From JBBIPA01 sp963820495 (GTDB taxonomy: Bacteria > Chloroflexota > Dehalococcoidia > GIF9 > UBA5629), in contig CAWGAF010000002.1 of NCBI GenBank assembly GCA_963820495.1, positions 62,001 through 126,000 of the forward strand: 64,000 nt of DNA. Direction: 5' to 3'. Shown here in pieces: positions 53,646 through 63,092 of the stretch. How positions within the stretch are numbered: position 1 is the stretch's first letter; each line of letters begins with the position of its first letter. A program made the translations under genes and the position numbers. A model generated the notes under the pieces. It had not been told where the DNA came from. It saw only the letters and a program-made list of their open reading frames with translations, and did not search any database.

Positions 53646-54403
53646 TTACTCGCCTCCTATACTCGCCCATTAAAAGTTATCTGAAATTGTCTAGTAAAGG
53701 GACTAAGTTCAGTTAATAACACTTCCTTAAAATAGGAAATAGACATATATGAATTATAATACCCTCCAGATCAAATGTAAATACACTTGAAAATATGGTG
53801 AATAAGCAATGTATTAGAATATGTTGAAATTAGTTGAAATTAAAGGTTGGGAAATCAATAGTTTTGAAGGATATTGCCCATTTTTCGATATTAAATCTTA
53901 GTCACTGAAAACTATAATACATAAATTTCATCTTAAGCAGTACTACCATCATTTACGGGTATAGAAAGAGTGCTGAACAGATGGTATTTCTTCAATATAA
54001 CCTTTAATTATCTCGTTCTATAATCAAATCTATTTAAATTAAAAACAATCCACTGGACTAGCTTAAATATGCCCTTTATAAGCAACATCAAATCGCAGCG
54101 AGCCAATATATCTAATTTTTATATAATTTATCAACTGGTGAAGCAAGTACGTGTCTTTTGAAAACATCATCAAAACTAAGGGCTTGAGTGTAGCGTCTTG
54201 TCATATCCAAAGTAGGATGAATCTATGGTAAAGAGTGACCTCGCCCCCAGCCCCCTCTCCTTGCAAGGAGAGGGGGCTGATTTTATTCGAAGGGCTGAAA
54301 CCCCTTCTAGCTTCCATAACTCGTGTTTGAAAAGAAGCAACTAATTTCGGCTTGGCAGCAGTTGCTTATATCTCCTATCAAAAACCCAGAGATAAATCCA
54401 GTA
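53646..54403. other. Long AT-rich gene-free stretch
   Basis: No frame with start, ribosome site and recognisable protein was found over about 600 bases. The only structured sequence is the REP-like element at 54241-54310. It may be decayed accessory DNA upstream of the GHKL gene. Confidence 0.4.
54241..54310. repeat. REP-like element with 30-bp perfect palindrome
   Basis: Positions 54249-54278 read AGCCCCCTCTCCTTG and its exact complement, a perfect 30-bp palindrome. After a spacer, TTCGAAGGGCTGAAACCCCTTC forms a second hairpin. The layout is the same as at 20247 and 24315. Confidence 0.75.
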
Positions 54404-54721
54404 TTAAGGTCGTAAGTTAAGAGCAAAGATGATTGCATTGGCGATAGCATTCATCTTCTCAGAGGACAGTATTGTAATTCGTTCAGTCAGCAGGGACATA
54501 GGGATGGTAAGGATATTGTCCAGGTTTACTGCACACTGTGCAGGCATTCCGTCTTCCTGCCCCAGCTGGACTTCTACAGGAATATTACGAATGGTGCGTG
54601 TGATTACGGCTACGGCAACTGAGGTTCTTATTCTGTATGCTGAATCCCTCGATAATAAAAGAACTGGCCGTCTTCCGATAGGTGATGGTAATCCTGCCCA
54701 CCACACCTCACCACGCTGCAT
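54404..54721 (-). CDS. MazF/PemK-family endoribonuclease toxin
   Basis: This 105-residue CcdB/PemK-fold protein begins MQRGEVWWAGLPSPIGRRPV, the standard MazF opening, followed by LLLSRDSAYRI, NIPVEVQLG and AVNLDNILTIP. These contain the usual Arg and Ser/Thr residues of the RNA-cleaving site. It starts immediately after the antitoxin stop, so the pair is a coupled toxin-antitoxin operon. It is intact in sequence. Confidence 0.88.
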   Translation of the reverse strand: MQRGEVWWAGLPSPIGRRPVLLLSRDSAYRIRTSVAVAVITRTIRNIPVEVQLGQEDGMPAQCAVNLDNILTIPMSLLTERITILSSEKMNAIANAIIFALNLRP

Positions 54722-54973
54722 TTACCATGACTCCTTAGATAGAATTTGCCCCGTAAGAGCTATTTGTACCTCTCCTAAAGCCTTTTCTTCCGGGATTTTC
54801 TTATAACCCTGTTGATAAATTCTGTCCAATTCTTCATTTTCAATCGTTTGTAAATAACTAAGGCAGGCTTGACGGATCAACGCTGCCCTCGCTTTGCGCT
54901 GCCTTTTGGACACTTGGTCCAGGGCATTTAGCAGTTCTTCTTCAACGGGTACCTGTATTACCTTCTTGGTCAT
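54722..54973 (-). CDS. Ribbon-helix-helix antitoxin
   Basis: This 83-residue protein has an N-terminal RHH DNA-binding strand and helices (KVIQVPVEEELLNALDQVSK, ARAALIRQACLSYL) and an acidic C-terminal tail expected to wrap the MazF-type toxin. It precedes the toxin with no gap. AT-rich sequence upstream includes a TATAATTATAC stretch suitable for an autoregulated promoter. Confidence 0.85.
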   Translation of the reverse strand: MTKKVIQVPVEEELLNALDQVSKRQRKARAALIRQACLSYLQTIENEELDRIYQQGYKKIPEEKALGEVQIALTGQILSKESW

Positions 54974-55139
54974 GCATTACTCCACATATTATTATGGTAT
55001 AATTATACACATAAGTTTACACAATATCAATATGATTTAGCCTTAAAAAATTATTGATTCGAAAGGATTAAACCCCTTCGAGCATCCTTATCTGGAGATA
55101 AGCTGATCAAATGGTTGAAAGGATAGTAGCCTAAAAATA

Positions 55140-55997
55140 TTACAAGAACTCGTTGAGGAGTTCCTCAAATTGCATAGGGTTGAGCCTTTGTTTAACCAGA
55201 GGCATTTCCTTGATAGCATGCAGGTTTTCTTCATAGACAGGTCGGTCTTTGCGGTAGATAACGCCGATGGGCACTTTTTCACCCCATTCCAGGGCTTTTG
55301 AGAAAGCAGCTATTCGATCCGTTGGCTGGTACCCCTTTTCTGCTTCCAATTTGTATATCCTTTCACGGTACCAGGCATAGGTATTTTGGTGATTGAAGGA
55401 GACACAAGGTTGGAGAATCTCAATAAGCGCGAAACCTTTGTGTTGTATACCCATCTGAATGATTTCTGTCAGATGTTCGGTATCTGCGGAGAAACTTCGC
55501 GCCACGAAACTACAGTCACAGGCTATAGCCAGTGCCAGCGGGCGGAGCGGCATCCAGGCACCTTCAGGAGTTGTCTTGGTTACAAAACCAAAGTCACTGG
55601 TAGGCGATGCCTGTCCTTTGGTCAGACCATAGACCTGGTTATTATGTATCAGGTAGGTGATATTAACGTTGCGGGTCATGGCGGAGATAAAATGATTTCC
55701 CCCTTCTCCATAACCATCTCCGTCACCTCCGACAGCGATAACTGTTAACTCATGATTTGCTACCTTAGCCGCAGTAGCAGCCGGGAGAGTCCTACCGTGT
55801 AGCTCGTTAAGAACATGGCAGCGAAGGTAATGAGGGAATTTGCCTGCCTGCCCAATGCCAGATACCATTAACACCTGGTGTGGTTCAAGCCCAAGGTCAA
55901 CCAAGGCTCGCCGCATTGCTGTCAGAATGCCAAAGTTACCACAGCCGGGACACCATTGATTAGCCATTGCTGGAGTATAATCATTCATTGTTACCAT
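55140..55997 (-). CDS. korB: 2-oxoacid:ferredoxin oxidoreductase beta subunit
   Basis: This is the thiamine-diphosphate-binding beta subunit. WCPGCGNFGI near the N-terminus, GIGQAGKFPHYLRCHVLNEL and the TPP motif GGDGDGYGEGGNHFI are all present, plus NNQVYGLTKGQASPTS. The 285 residues include no ferredoxin domain. With the fused alpha chain immediately upstream, it forms a two-gene enzyme oxidising a 2-oxoacid with CoA and reducing ferredoxin. The exact substrate is uncertain, though this two-subunit type most often uses 2-oxoglutarate. Confidence 0.9.
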   Translation of the reverse strand: MVTMNDYTPAMANQWCPGCGNFGILTAMRRALVDLGLEPHQVLMVSGIGQAGKFPHYLRCHVLNELHGRTLPAATAAKVANHELTVIAVGGDGDGYGEGGNHFISAMTRNVNITYLIHNNQVYGLTKGQASPTSDFGFVTKTTPEGAWMPLRPLALAIACDCSFVARSFSADTEHLTEIIQMGIQHKGFALIEILQPCVSFNHQNTYAWYRERIYKLEAEKGYQPTDRIAAFSKALEWGEKVPIGVIYRKDRPVYEENLHAIKEMPLVKQRLNPMQFEELLNEFL

Positions 55998-55999
55998 GA

Positions 56000-57727
56000 C
56001 TAAGAGACCTCCTTTTTAAGTTCTGTAACAATATACTGGGGAGAAAAGGGGCGTCCATCGAACTTAAGAATACTGGCACTAACTTTGATTCCGGTCTCAG
56101 CTCGGATCAAATGTGCCAGTTGTCCAGTAGCATTATTCTCGATAACGATGCTCTTCCCAGTATCAGCCAGCGCAGAAGCTACTGCCTGTGCTGGGAAAGG
56201 CCACAGCTGGTTCAGATGGAGGACATTGGCTTTGGTTCCCTCCTTTTCCAGCAGGAATTCTGCTTCCTTTATTGCCCCGTAAGTACTGCCCCAGCCGATA
56301 AGTGTCACCTCAGCACCTGGTTTTTTATGGAGGAGGGGTTGGATAAGCTCCTTACTAATACCTTCATATTTCTTGAGACGTTTCAGCATCATTCGTTTGC
56401 GCAGTTCAGCATCCTCAATCATATGGCCCGCTTCATCATGCTCATCAGAGTCGGTGACCACCAACGTTTTCCCCTGCATAGGTATCGCTCTGGGTGAGAT
56501 ACCAGACTCGGTGAAGCGGTGTCTTTTATAGTCTGTGATCGTATTTGCTTCTTGTTCTGAAAGTATCTGACCGCGGTCAATCTCAACCTTGTTTAAGTTG
56601 AATTTCTCTACTGTCTGGTAAGAGCTAGCCAAATACTGGTCAGTAAGTATGACAACTGGTATCTGGTTTTTTTCTGCCAGGTTGAATGCTTTAACAGTGG
56701 TGAAAAAGGCATCTTCAATTGTACGTGGTGCCAATACTGCTCTGGGAAACTCACCAGAACCGCCATATATTACAAAGCTGAGATCACTTTGTTCCGTTCG
56801 AGTTGGCAACCCGACAGCAGGTCCCGCCCGTTGTCCGACGACAATTACTACCGGGGTTTCAGTTATGCCAGCTAGACCAAAACCTTCGGTCATGAGAGCG
56901 AAACCATCACCGGAAGTTGCTGTCATTGCCCGGACACCAGTGAAACCAGCCCCTACCGCCATATTCATTGCTGCAATCTCATCCTCCGGTTGTATCATCA
57001 CTATATTGAATTTCCTTCCTTTACTAACAATGTACTCCATGATAGTGGAGGCTGGTGTCATGGGGTACGCTGCCATAAATTTACAGCCAGCAGCCATAGC
57101 TCCTAAAGCTATTGCCTCGTTGCCGTTTAACAGCATCATCTTAGCTGCAGTGGTTGCTGGTTTGATGGGTGAGCCGATGTTCTTTGGCTTCTGCTGGATT
57201 GCGTGCTGATAACCACCCCTAGCTGCCCTGACGTTATCTTCCGTAATCTCTTTACCGAGATGAGCAAAGTGCTCCAGAAGTACTTGAGCCAGTAGTTCGA
57301 AATCATATCCAGCAACGGCAATTACAGCGCCTAAGGCAACTGAATTCGTCATTAGCTTGTTTGAGCTTATATCCTCGGCGATCTTCTCCAATGGAATACT
57401 AAGAGAATTCAGTTTCTTGCCCTCTGTCTTCAGCTTGTCATGGTCAAAAATGGCGATACCATTTTCTTTTATTTCACTATGGTGGAGCTCCACTGATTGC
57501 TGGTCAAGGGCAATGAGGACATCCAACTTCTCAGATAAAGCTTGTACTTCACTATTTTGGGCTCTGACCCGATAGAAATTATGGCCTCCTCTTACTCGTG
57601 ATTCGTAGTCCTGGTCAGCAAAAACGAAGAGACCTGCTCTAGCCATGGTCTTTGCCAGTACAAACCCGACTGTTTGCACTCCCTGCCCCGCTTCACCACC
57701 TACCATAAAGTTGATTCCTTCTGTCAT
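56000..57727 (-). CDS. korA: 2-oxoacid:ferredoxin oxidoreductase gamma-alpha fusion
   Basis: Residues 1-190 are the gamma domain (MVGGEAGQGVQTVGFVLAKT, ESRVRGGHNFYRVRA). Residues 195-575 are the alpha domain (AMAAGCKFMAAYPMTPASTI, QPEDEIAAMNMAVGAGFTG). The gamma-alpha fusion with a separate beta is the KorAB layout. Its last codons (AAGGAGGTC) provide the ribosome site for the beta gene. Reduced ferredoxin from it could feed the NuoEFG-less complex I, an inference. Confidence 0.9.
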   Translation of the reverse strand: MTEGINFMVGGEAGQGVQTVGFVLAKTMARAGLFVFADQDYESRVRGGHNFYRVRAQNSEVQALSEKLDVLIALDQQSVELHHSEIKENGIAIFDHDKLKTEGKKLNSLSIPLEKIAEDISSNKLMTNSVALGAVIAVAGYDFELLAQVLLEHFAHLGKEITEDNVRAARGGYQHAIQQKPKNIGSPIKPATTAAKMMLLNGNEAIALGAMAAGCKFMAAYPMTPASTIMEYIVSKGRKFNIVMIQPEDEIAAMNMAVGAGFTGVRAMTATSGDGFALMTEGFGLAGITETPVVIVVGQRAGPAVGLPTRTEQSDLSFVIYGGSGEFPRAVLAPRTIEDAFFTTVKAFNLAEKNQIPVVILTDQYLASSYQTVEKFNLNKVEIDRGQILSEQEANTITDYKRHRFTESGISPRAIPMQGKTLVVTDSDEHDEAGHMIEDAELRKRMMLKRLKKYEGISKELIQPLLHKKPGAEVTLIGWGSTYGAIKEAEFLLEKEGTKANVLHLNQLWPFPAQAVASALADTGKSIVIENNATGQLAHLIRAETGIKVSASILKFDGRPFSPQYIVTELKKEVS

Positions 57728-57850
57728 CTCATTTAACCCTCCCTAGGTATTTAGTTTAAACACTTGTCTTTCTAACGCTACCCAGAAAAACCTGTGGAAT
57801 CTGTAAAATTATCGCTGCATTAACAAAAAGTCAATTATTTCTCCAGTGTC

Positions 57851-58024
57851 CTAATCATTGAATAGGCCGGGAAATACGCTATTCTTACTGACGGACAAAG
57901 TAAATGGTTGTCCCGATATCGGTCTCCAATTACTCCGCTTACAATGAGGACATCTCTTTGGCTTTGTTTTCCTTGGTACCCAAGTGTGATTACAATGCTT
58001 ACATGTATATCTGCGTTGCTTCAT
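57851..58024 (-). CDS. Small zinc-ribbon protein
   Basis: This 57-residue protein begins MKQRRYTCKHCNHTWVPRK, and has a second pair CPHCKRSNW, together forming a four-Cys zinc ribbon. The start at 58024 lies behind AAGGGGG; a longer frame starts 21 bases earlier without a ribosome site. Very similar short zinc-ribbon proteins are common in Dehalococcoidia and archaea, usually without known function; nucleic-acid binding is likely from the basic composition. Confidence 0.72.
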   Translation of the reverse strand: MKQRRYTCKHCNHTWVPRKTKPKRCPHCKRSNWRPISGQPFTLSVSKNSVFPGLFND

Positions 58025-58122
58025 AACTATTAACCCCCTTATCACTTGGCACTTGGTTCATCTCGGTTAACACTACGTAAAACTCGTAATTCTGGTGATT
58101 CATCATGCAAACAATAACTAAC

Positions 58123-60648
58123 TTATCGCTTATACCACAATATCCAGTTAGCCTCAAGGGGAACTGTGGCACCATCAAAAAAGGGAATAATGCGTGGCGT
58201 ATAGTGTTCTGCTGGCCGCCGTGCTGGTATGCGAGCGCGATATTGATAGCCATTTGCGGCTCCAGCAAGGTCATCAGCTATCTCCATAACATGAATTTCT
58301 GCTTCATAGTCATTTTGTGGCTCAGCATAAAGCTGGACACGTACCATCTTTGGGTCAAGTTCATTAAGGTATACTGTTACTAGCATAATGTAATCGTCGC
58401 CTTCCCTCAGGATGTCCAGTCTGCCAAAATGCAACTTAGGCCAATGAGTCTTAAGAGACTCTCGCCAGCGGCATAAGAGCACTGCCTTATGTGCTGCATT
58501 AGTAATACGCTCTCGATAGTTCTGGACGGCACTGACGTACAATCTATCCACGTACTCACGCAGCATCCTGTTTGCACTAAACTGTGGAGTAAGTTCAGCC
58601 ATACTCTTGCGCATGTGTGCTACCCATTCAGACGGAATACCCTTTTTATTACGTTCATAGAAGCGGGGAATAACCTCTTCCTCAAGAAGACGGTAAAGCT
58701 CTTGCGCTTCCTGGGTATCCCAGTTTGAGTCATAACCGTGCTCAAGTCTATCTCCCAATGCCCAACCCACTCCTGGTCTATAAGCCTCTGCCCACCACCC
58801 ATCTAGTTCCGAGAGGTTCAAACCGCCATTCACCAGTACCTTCATGCCGCTGGTGCCACAGGCCTCCCAGGGTCTTAGCGGTGTATTAATCCAGAGATCC
58901 ACACCATGCACTAACTGCTCGGCGAGAGCCATGTCATAATCAGAGAGGAAGATAACCTTGCCCTGTACATCAGGACGAAGTGAATATTGCCACCATGCTC
59001 GTACCAGTGTTTTTCCTTCCTCATCATGCGGATGGGCTTTACCAGCAATGATGAGTTGAACCGGCCAGTGAGGATGGTTTATTATTCTGGCCAATCTATC
59101 TGGGTCGTCGAGTAGCAGGTTCGGCCGCTTGTATCCAGTAAAACGTCGGGCAAACCCCATTGTAAAAACCCTGGGGTCAAGCAATTGACTGCACCTGTTA
59201 ATGAGTTGCGCAGGAGCGCCTGCTGAGGTGAGCTGTCGCTTGAGACGTACCCTGACGTAATTTATCAGTTGCTGTGACTTTTCTATTCGTAAATTCCAGA
59301 TTGCGTCATCTGATGCCATTTTCAAATCGTTTTCAATGGTGTCCATGGTATTTAGCCAGCGCTCTTTCCCGCAGAAATTGGTCCAGGTCGTATCAGCCAT
59401 TGCAGAGTCCCAAGAAGGCATGTGAACTCCGTTGGTAACATAGGTGACTGGTACCTCGTGCTGGGGCCACCCTGGGAATAACGGCTGGAAAATACGCCGG
59501 CTTACCTCACCATGAAGACCGCTGACAGCGTTGACGGAACTAGAACCACGTGTGGCCAGAAATGCCATGTTGAGTGGTTCCTGTGAGTTGGTAGGGTCTA
59601 GACGACCTAAGGCTAGAAATCCCCCAAGCCCAATGCCCAGTTGATCTGCATAACTCGACAGATAACGGCTTATCAGTTCTGGGGAGAACCGATCAAAGCC
59701 CGCCTCAACAGGAGTATGTGTAGTGAAGATATTGCCAGTACGAGTTGCTGCCAGCGCTACCTCAAAGGGCTGGTTGCTGGTAGCCATAAAGCTGTGTGCC
59801 CGTTCCAGCACCACAAGTGCCGCATGTCCTTCGTTAAGGTGGCAAATTTCCGGTTCAATTCCCAAGTTATGTAGTAGGCGCCAGCCTCCAATACCAAGTA
59901 CTATTTCTTGCTGTAGGCGCAGTTCAGGTCCGCCGCCATAGAGTTCACTGGTGATTCCACGGTCAGAAGGACTGTTGATAGGATCATTACTGTCTAACAG
60001 ATATAACTTAACTCGTCCCACCTTGGTTTCCCAGGCACGCAACCACAAAACACGCCCAGGAAAGTCTATTGTAATCCGAAGCCAATCACCATTTTTGTCG
60101 CGAACTGGCATAATTGGTAGCTGGCTGGGGTCGTTGTATGGATAAAACTCGGTCTGATCCCCTTGAGTATCTATTACTTGGCGGAAATAACCCTGTTGGT
60201 ACATGAGCCCCACACCAACTAAAGGCACGCCAAGATCGCTTGCAGTTTTAAGGTAATCACCAGCCAATATTCCAAGGCCCCCAGCGTAGATTGGCAGTGC
60301 TTCGCTTAAACCGAACTCCATGCTAAAATAGGCTATACTCAGTGGTGACTTAGGATAAGCTTGTTGGAACCAGGCGGTTCCTTCTGTAGCCTCACGGTGC
60401 GCTATCACCAGGTCATTCATAAGTCTGCCGAACTCAGCATCAGCAACAAGTTCTTGGAGGCGAGATGTGGTAACCATTTGAAGGATGAGCCATGGGTTGT
60501 TGGTGGTACTCCATAGTTCTGGGTCGATGCGTTCCCATAACTTGTCGGCGGCATGATTCCATGACCAGCGCAAATCCAGTGCCAGATTTGCCAATTCTTC
60601 CAGCCCTTTTGGCAGTTGGGGTAGTAAATAGTAATTGGATACAGTCAC
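58123..60648 (-). CDS. glgP: Alpha-glucan (glycogen/maltodextrin) phosphorylase
   Basis: This 841-residue GT35 enzyme releases glucose-1-phosphate from storage glucans. SIAYFSMEFGLSEALPIYAG and AGDYLKTASDLG near the N-terminus, HLNEGHAAL, and the PLP-lysine motif EACGTSGMKVLVNGGLNLSE are all present. It belongs to the non-classical (TIGR02094-like) group with the N-terminal DUF3417-type region (LANLALDLRWSWNHAADKLW). A C-terminal extension of about 100 residues (LYVSAVQNYRERI onward) resembles a beta-sandwich. It stands alone. Confidence 0.94.
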   Translation of the reverse strand: MTVSNYYLLPQLPKGLEELANLALDLRWSWNHAADKLWERIDPELWSTTNNPWLILQMVTTSRLQELVADAEFGRLMNDLVIAHREATEGTAWFQQAYPKSPLSIAYFSMEFGLSEALPIYAGGLGILAGDYLKTASDLGVPLVGVGLMYQQGYFRQVIDTQGDQTEFYPYNDPSQLPIMPVRDKNGDWLRITIDFPGRVLWLRAWETKVGRVKLYLLDSNDPINSPSDRGITSELYGGGPELRLQQEIVLGIGGWRLLHNLGIEPEICHLNEGHAALVVLERAHSFMATSNQPFEVALAATRTGNIFTTHTPVEAGFDRFSPELISRYLSSYADQLGIGLGGFLALGRLDPTNSQEPLNMAFLATRGSSSVNAVSGLHGEVSRRIFQPLFPGWPQHEVPVTYVTNGVHMPSWDSAMADTTWTNFCGKERWLNTMDTIENDLKMASDDAIWNLRIEKSQQLINYVRVRLKRQLTSAGAPAQLINRCSQLLDPRVFTMGFARRFTGYKRPNLLLDDPDRLARIINHPHWPVQLIIAGKAHPHDEEGKTLVRAWWQYSLRPDVQGKVIFLSDYDMALAEQLVHGVDLWINTPLRPWEACGTSGMKVLVNGGLNLSELDGWWAEAYRPGVGWALGDRLEHGYDSNWDTQEAQELYRLLEEEVIPRFYERNKKGIPSEWVAHMRKSMAELTPQFSANRMLREYVDRLYVSAVQNYRERITNAAHKAVLLCRWRESLKTHWPKLHFGRLDILREGDDYIMLVTVYLNELDPKMVRVQLYAEPQNDYEAEIHVMEIADDLAGAANGYQYRARIPARRPAEHYTPRIIPFFDGATVPLEANWILWYKR

Positions 60649-60807
60649 GATGTTTACCTGCGAACGATACGTCTCACCCCATTGAATGCTATTCTTTTCA
60701 GTTTTCCCTCTAATTCGCGTACTGACATGAATTTAGACTGTTGATGCTTTACTATTGACCCGCCGTTTGAATTCTTTGCTATCCCGCGGCTTGCGGCCAA
60801 ATTTTCT

Positions 60808-61491
60808 TTACACCAGCATATAACCAAATGCTTTCTTGCTAATGATCCGCGAGGGTTTAGCAGGTTCAGGTTCTACTTTTTCACGCAGTCTGTGAATTAA
60901 CTGGTCGATTGTGGCATCGGATATAGCCGAAGGGTCCTTACTTTCGGGCCACACTGCTTCAATTATCTCGTCTCGCGAGCATACATTTCCGGCATTTTTA
61001 TAAAGGAACAGTAGCAGTTCATACTCTTTTTTGGACAGTTTCTTTTGCTTGCCGTCTATTAGGGCCTCTTTTTTCCCCTCCTCGATGTTCAGCCATGTCA
61101 CTAGGAGTACTTTGCCGTGCTTACCGGTCAGGACTTCTTTCTGATGAATTATACTGGTGCCTTCAGATTCCTTGAACACCAGTATGATGTGTGCTGAAGT
61201 GCCTTCCAACCCAAGGCCGATCTTGCTGTTGTGCTTGAGTTCATATAAATTGCCGGTAATTATCCTGTCATCATTCAGCATTGTGCCATTGGTACTGCCA
61301 AGGTCCTTCACCCAATACTTGTCATCCTTCTGTAGTATTTCTACATGACGCCTGGAAACAACTTCGTCGTTCAATTCTATATCAGGTTTGTTCTGCGAAG
61401 TGAGGCGGCCTACTACGACGACCGGTTTATTTAAGGTAAATGTTTTACCAATATCCTCGGCATTACCGCTCTTCACAATTATGAAAGCCAA
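60808..61491 (-). CDS. FHA domain - winged-helix (OmpR-type) regulator
   Basis: The N-terminal FHA domain (about 1-105) has VVVVGRLTSQ, DEVVSRRHVEI and LGSTNGTMLND, the phosphothreonine-binding residues. The C-terminal domain (about 145-227) is an OmpR/PhoB winged helix: LSKKEYELLLFLYKNAGNVC, SRDEIIEAVWP and IDQLIHRLREKVEP. There is no receiver domain, so the regulator would be controlled by phosphothreonine peptides rather than Asp phosphorylation. Divergent from the FHA-PP2C-kinase genes, which are its likely partners. Confidence 0.88.
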   Translation of the reverse strand: MAFIIVKSGNAEDIGKTFTLNKPVVVVGRLTSQNKPDIELNDEVVSRRHVEILQKDDKYWVKDLGSTNGTMLNDDRIITGNLYELKHNSKIGLGLEGTSAHIILVFKESEGTSIIHQKEVLTGKHGKVLLVTWLNIEEGKKEALIDGKQKKLSKKEYELLLFLYKNAGNVCSRDEIIEAVWPESKDPSAISDATIDQLIHRLREKVEPEPAKPSRIISKKAFGYMLV

Positions 61492-61670
61492 GCGTAACCT
61501 CTAAGCATACAGGGTCTAATTTGCCTATTGCAGTATAATATAGTGATCACAATAGTTAAAGAACCATGAGTTTGTCAGATTCATATTAGGTATTTGTCAG
61601 ATATCTGTCAAGCAACGTACTTATCAATTGATTAGACTTTTATGAAAACCATGGATAAACGAAGAAAGCT

Positions 61671-62264
61671 GTGAAACGACTGAAGGTATTATGTAGGGTA
61701 TGTAATACAGAGAATGATTCCAACGAAGGAGTCTGCCAGGGATGCGGGGTGTCTCTTGACGTGATAGAGCCGGGCAGTGGTGAATTAAAAATCATCTGCC
61801 CAAGGTGCCAGAACACAAACAATGCCGGCAGTTTCTTCTGTTATACCTGCGGGAAATATTTCGCTGACATAGATCAAGCAAAGACAGGTTGTGGGCCCAA
61901 TAAACGAGGACGGGGTGCACTAATGCGCTCTGCACCGAAGGCCAGGGTGATTATGCCAGGCGGGGCTGAAATAATGCTCACGGGCGCCCCTGTGTTCATA
62001 GAACGCAGCGACTTTGATAGCACGCTGCCACATGAAATATTGATGAGCATTTCCAGACAGCATATTTTAATTACTTATAGTAGAGGCAAATATTACCTGA
62101 CAGACTACGGGCACGAAGGTAAGGGGAGCACTAACCATACCAGGCTTAACGGCATTGATATATATAAAAAAAGAAAGAAGGCTCTCAAAGACGGTGATAA
62201 GATTGAACTGGCTGGTCAGCCAGAACTTACCCTGACTTTCAGGTTGCTACAAGAGCCGAGCTGA
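61671..62264 (+). CDS. Double zinc-ribbon plus FHA-like protein
   Basis: Residues 1-70 hold two zinc ribbons (CRVCNTE...CQGCG and CPRCQNT...CYTCG). Residues about 95-195 form an FHA-like domain (ISRQHILITYSRGKYYLTDY, then GSTNHTRLNG), in which the SxxH and GST-N landmarks are kept. The start is GTG at 61671, weakly supported by AAGAAAGCT. It is followed after 24 bases by PP2C and then the kinase, so it is probably a phosphothreonine-reading adaptor of this kinase. Confidence 0.82.
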   Translation: MKRLKVLCRVCNTENDSNEGVCQGCGVSLDVIEPGSGELKIICPRCQNTNNAGSFFCYTCGKYFADIDQAKTGCGPNKRGRGALMRSAPKARVIMPGGAEIMLTGAPVFIERSDFDSTLPHEILMSISRQHILITYSRGKYYLTDYGHEGKGSTNHTRLNGIDIYKKRKKALKDGDKIELAGQPELTLTFRLLQEPS

Positions 62265-62288
62265 AGGAGAAATGTTTGGAGGACCCGA

Positions 62289-63092
62289 TTGGAAACAGGT
62301 TATAGCTGGGACACAGGACTCTTAAGAGAGATCAATGAGGATAGCATTCTGTGCACCAGCTTTGATCTCAAGACCCACCTGGGAGTCATCTCCGCTGGCC
62401 TCTTCGCGGTTGCAGACGGCATGGGGGGGTACAGTGCTGGTGAAATCGCCAGCGATATTGCCATAAAGACTCTCCATGCAGGGTGTATTTCAGGCCTCCT
62501 CGCCCAAAGCCCTGCTCCACCGCTCTCTATTTTGGCCGCTGCCTTCGACGAGGCTAACAGTAAAGTTATAGAATTTGCCAGCGACACGGATCTGAAGGGC
62601 ATGGGTACTACCCTGACCGCTGTACTTGTGATTGGTGGGGATATGTATTTGGCCCACGTAGGTGATTCCAGGTGTTACATAATTAACACCTGGGAGACTA
62701 TCCAGGTCTCAAAAGACCATTCCGTAGTCCAACAGCTTGTAGACGAAGGGACTATCACGCCAGAACAGGCAAGGAACCACCCACGCCGGAACGAGATAAC
62801 ACGCGTCCTTGGTTATTCTAGGGACATTGTCCCGGACCTACATCAGGTAAAACTATATTCAGGTGACAATATCCTTCTCTGCTCTGACGGTCTCTGCAGC
62901 GTGCTGCCTTCAAGTAAGATATCTGAAACCGTCATAGGTTCTGCCAACCCTAACGATGCCTGTACTGACCTGACCGCTCAGGCCAATCTGGCGGGAGGGC
63001 CAGACAATATATCGGTAATAATAGTAAAGCCCAGCAACCTTCCATCCTGGCAGGCCGTGACCACAGCCCAAACCAGCATTAGGAGAATGTAA
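62289..63092 (+). CDS. PP2C-family protein serine/threonine phosphatase
   Basis: This 267-residue PPM phosphatase carries all metal motifs: TGLLREINEDSIL, LFAVADGMGGYSAGE, LAHVGDSRCYII, SKDHSVVQQLVDEG and GGPDNISVIIVK. It is a soluble protein without a membrane anchor. The start is TTG (62289) after GGAGGACCCGA. Its stop overlaps the kinase ATG (TAATG), so phosphatase and kinase are co-translated, as in many bacterial PrkC/PrpC pairs. Confidence 0.92.
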   Translation: METGYSWDTGLLREINEDSILCTSFDLKTHLGVISAGLFAVADGMGGYSAGEIASDIAIKTLHAGCISGLLAQSPAPPLSILAAAFDEANSKVIEFASDTDLKGMGTTLTAVLVIGGDMYLAHVGDSRCYIINTWETIQVSKDHSVVQQLVDEGTITPEQARNHPRRNEITRVLGYSRDIVPDLHQVKLYSGDNILLCSDGLCSVLPSSKISETVIGSANPNDACTDLTAQANLAGGPDNISVIIVKPSNLPSWQAVTTAQTSIRRM

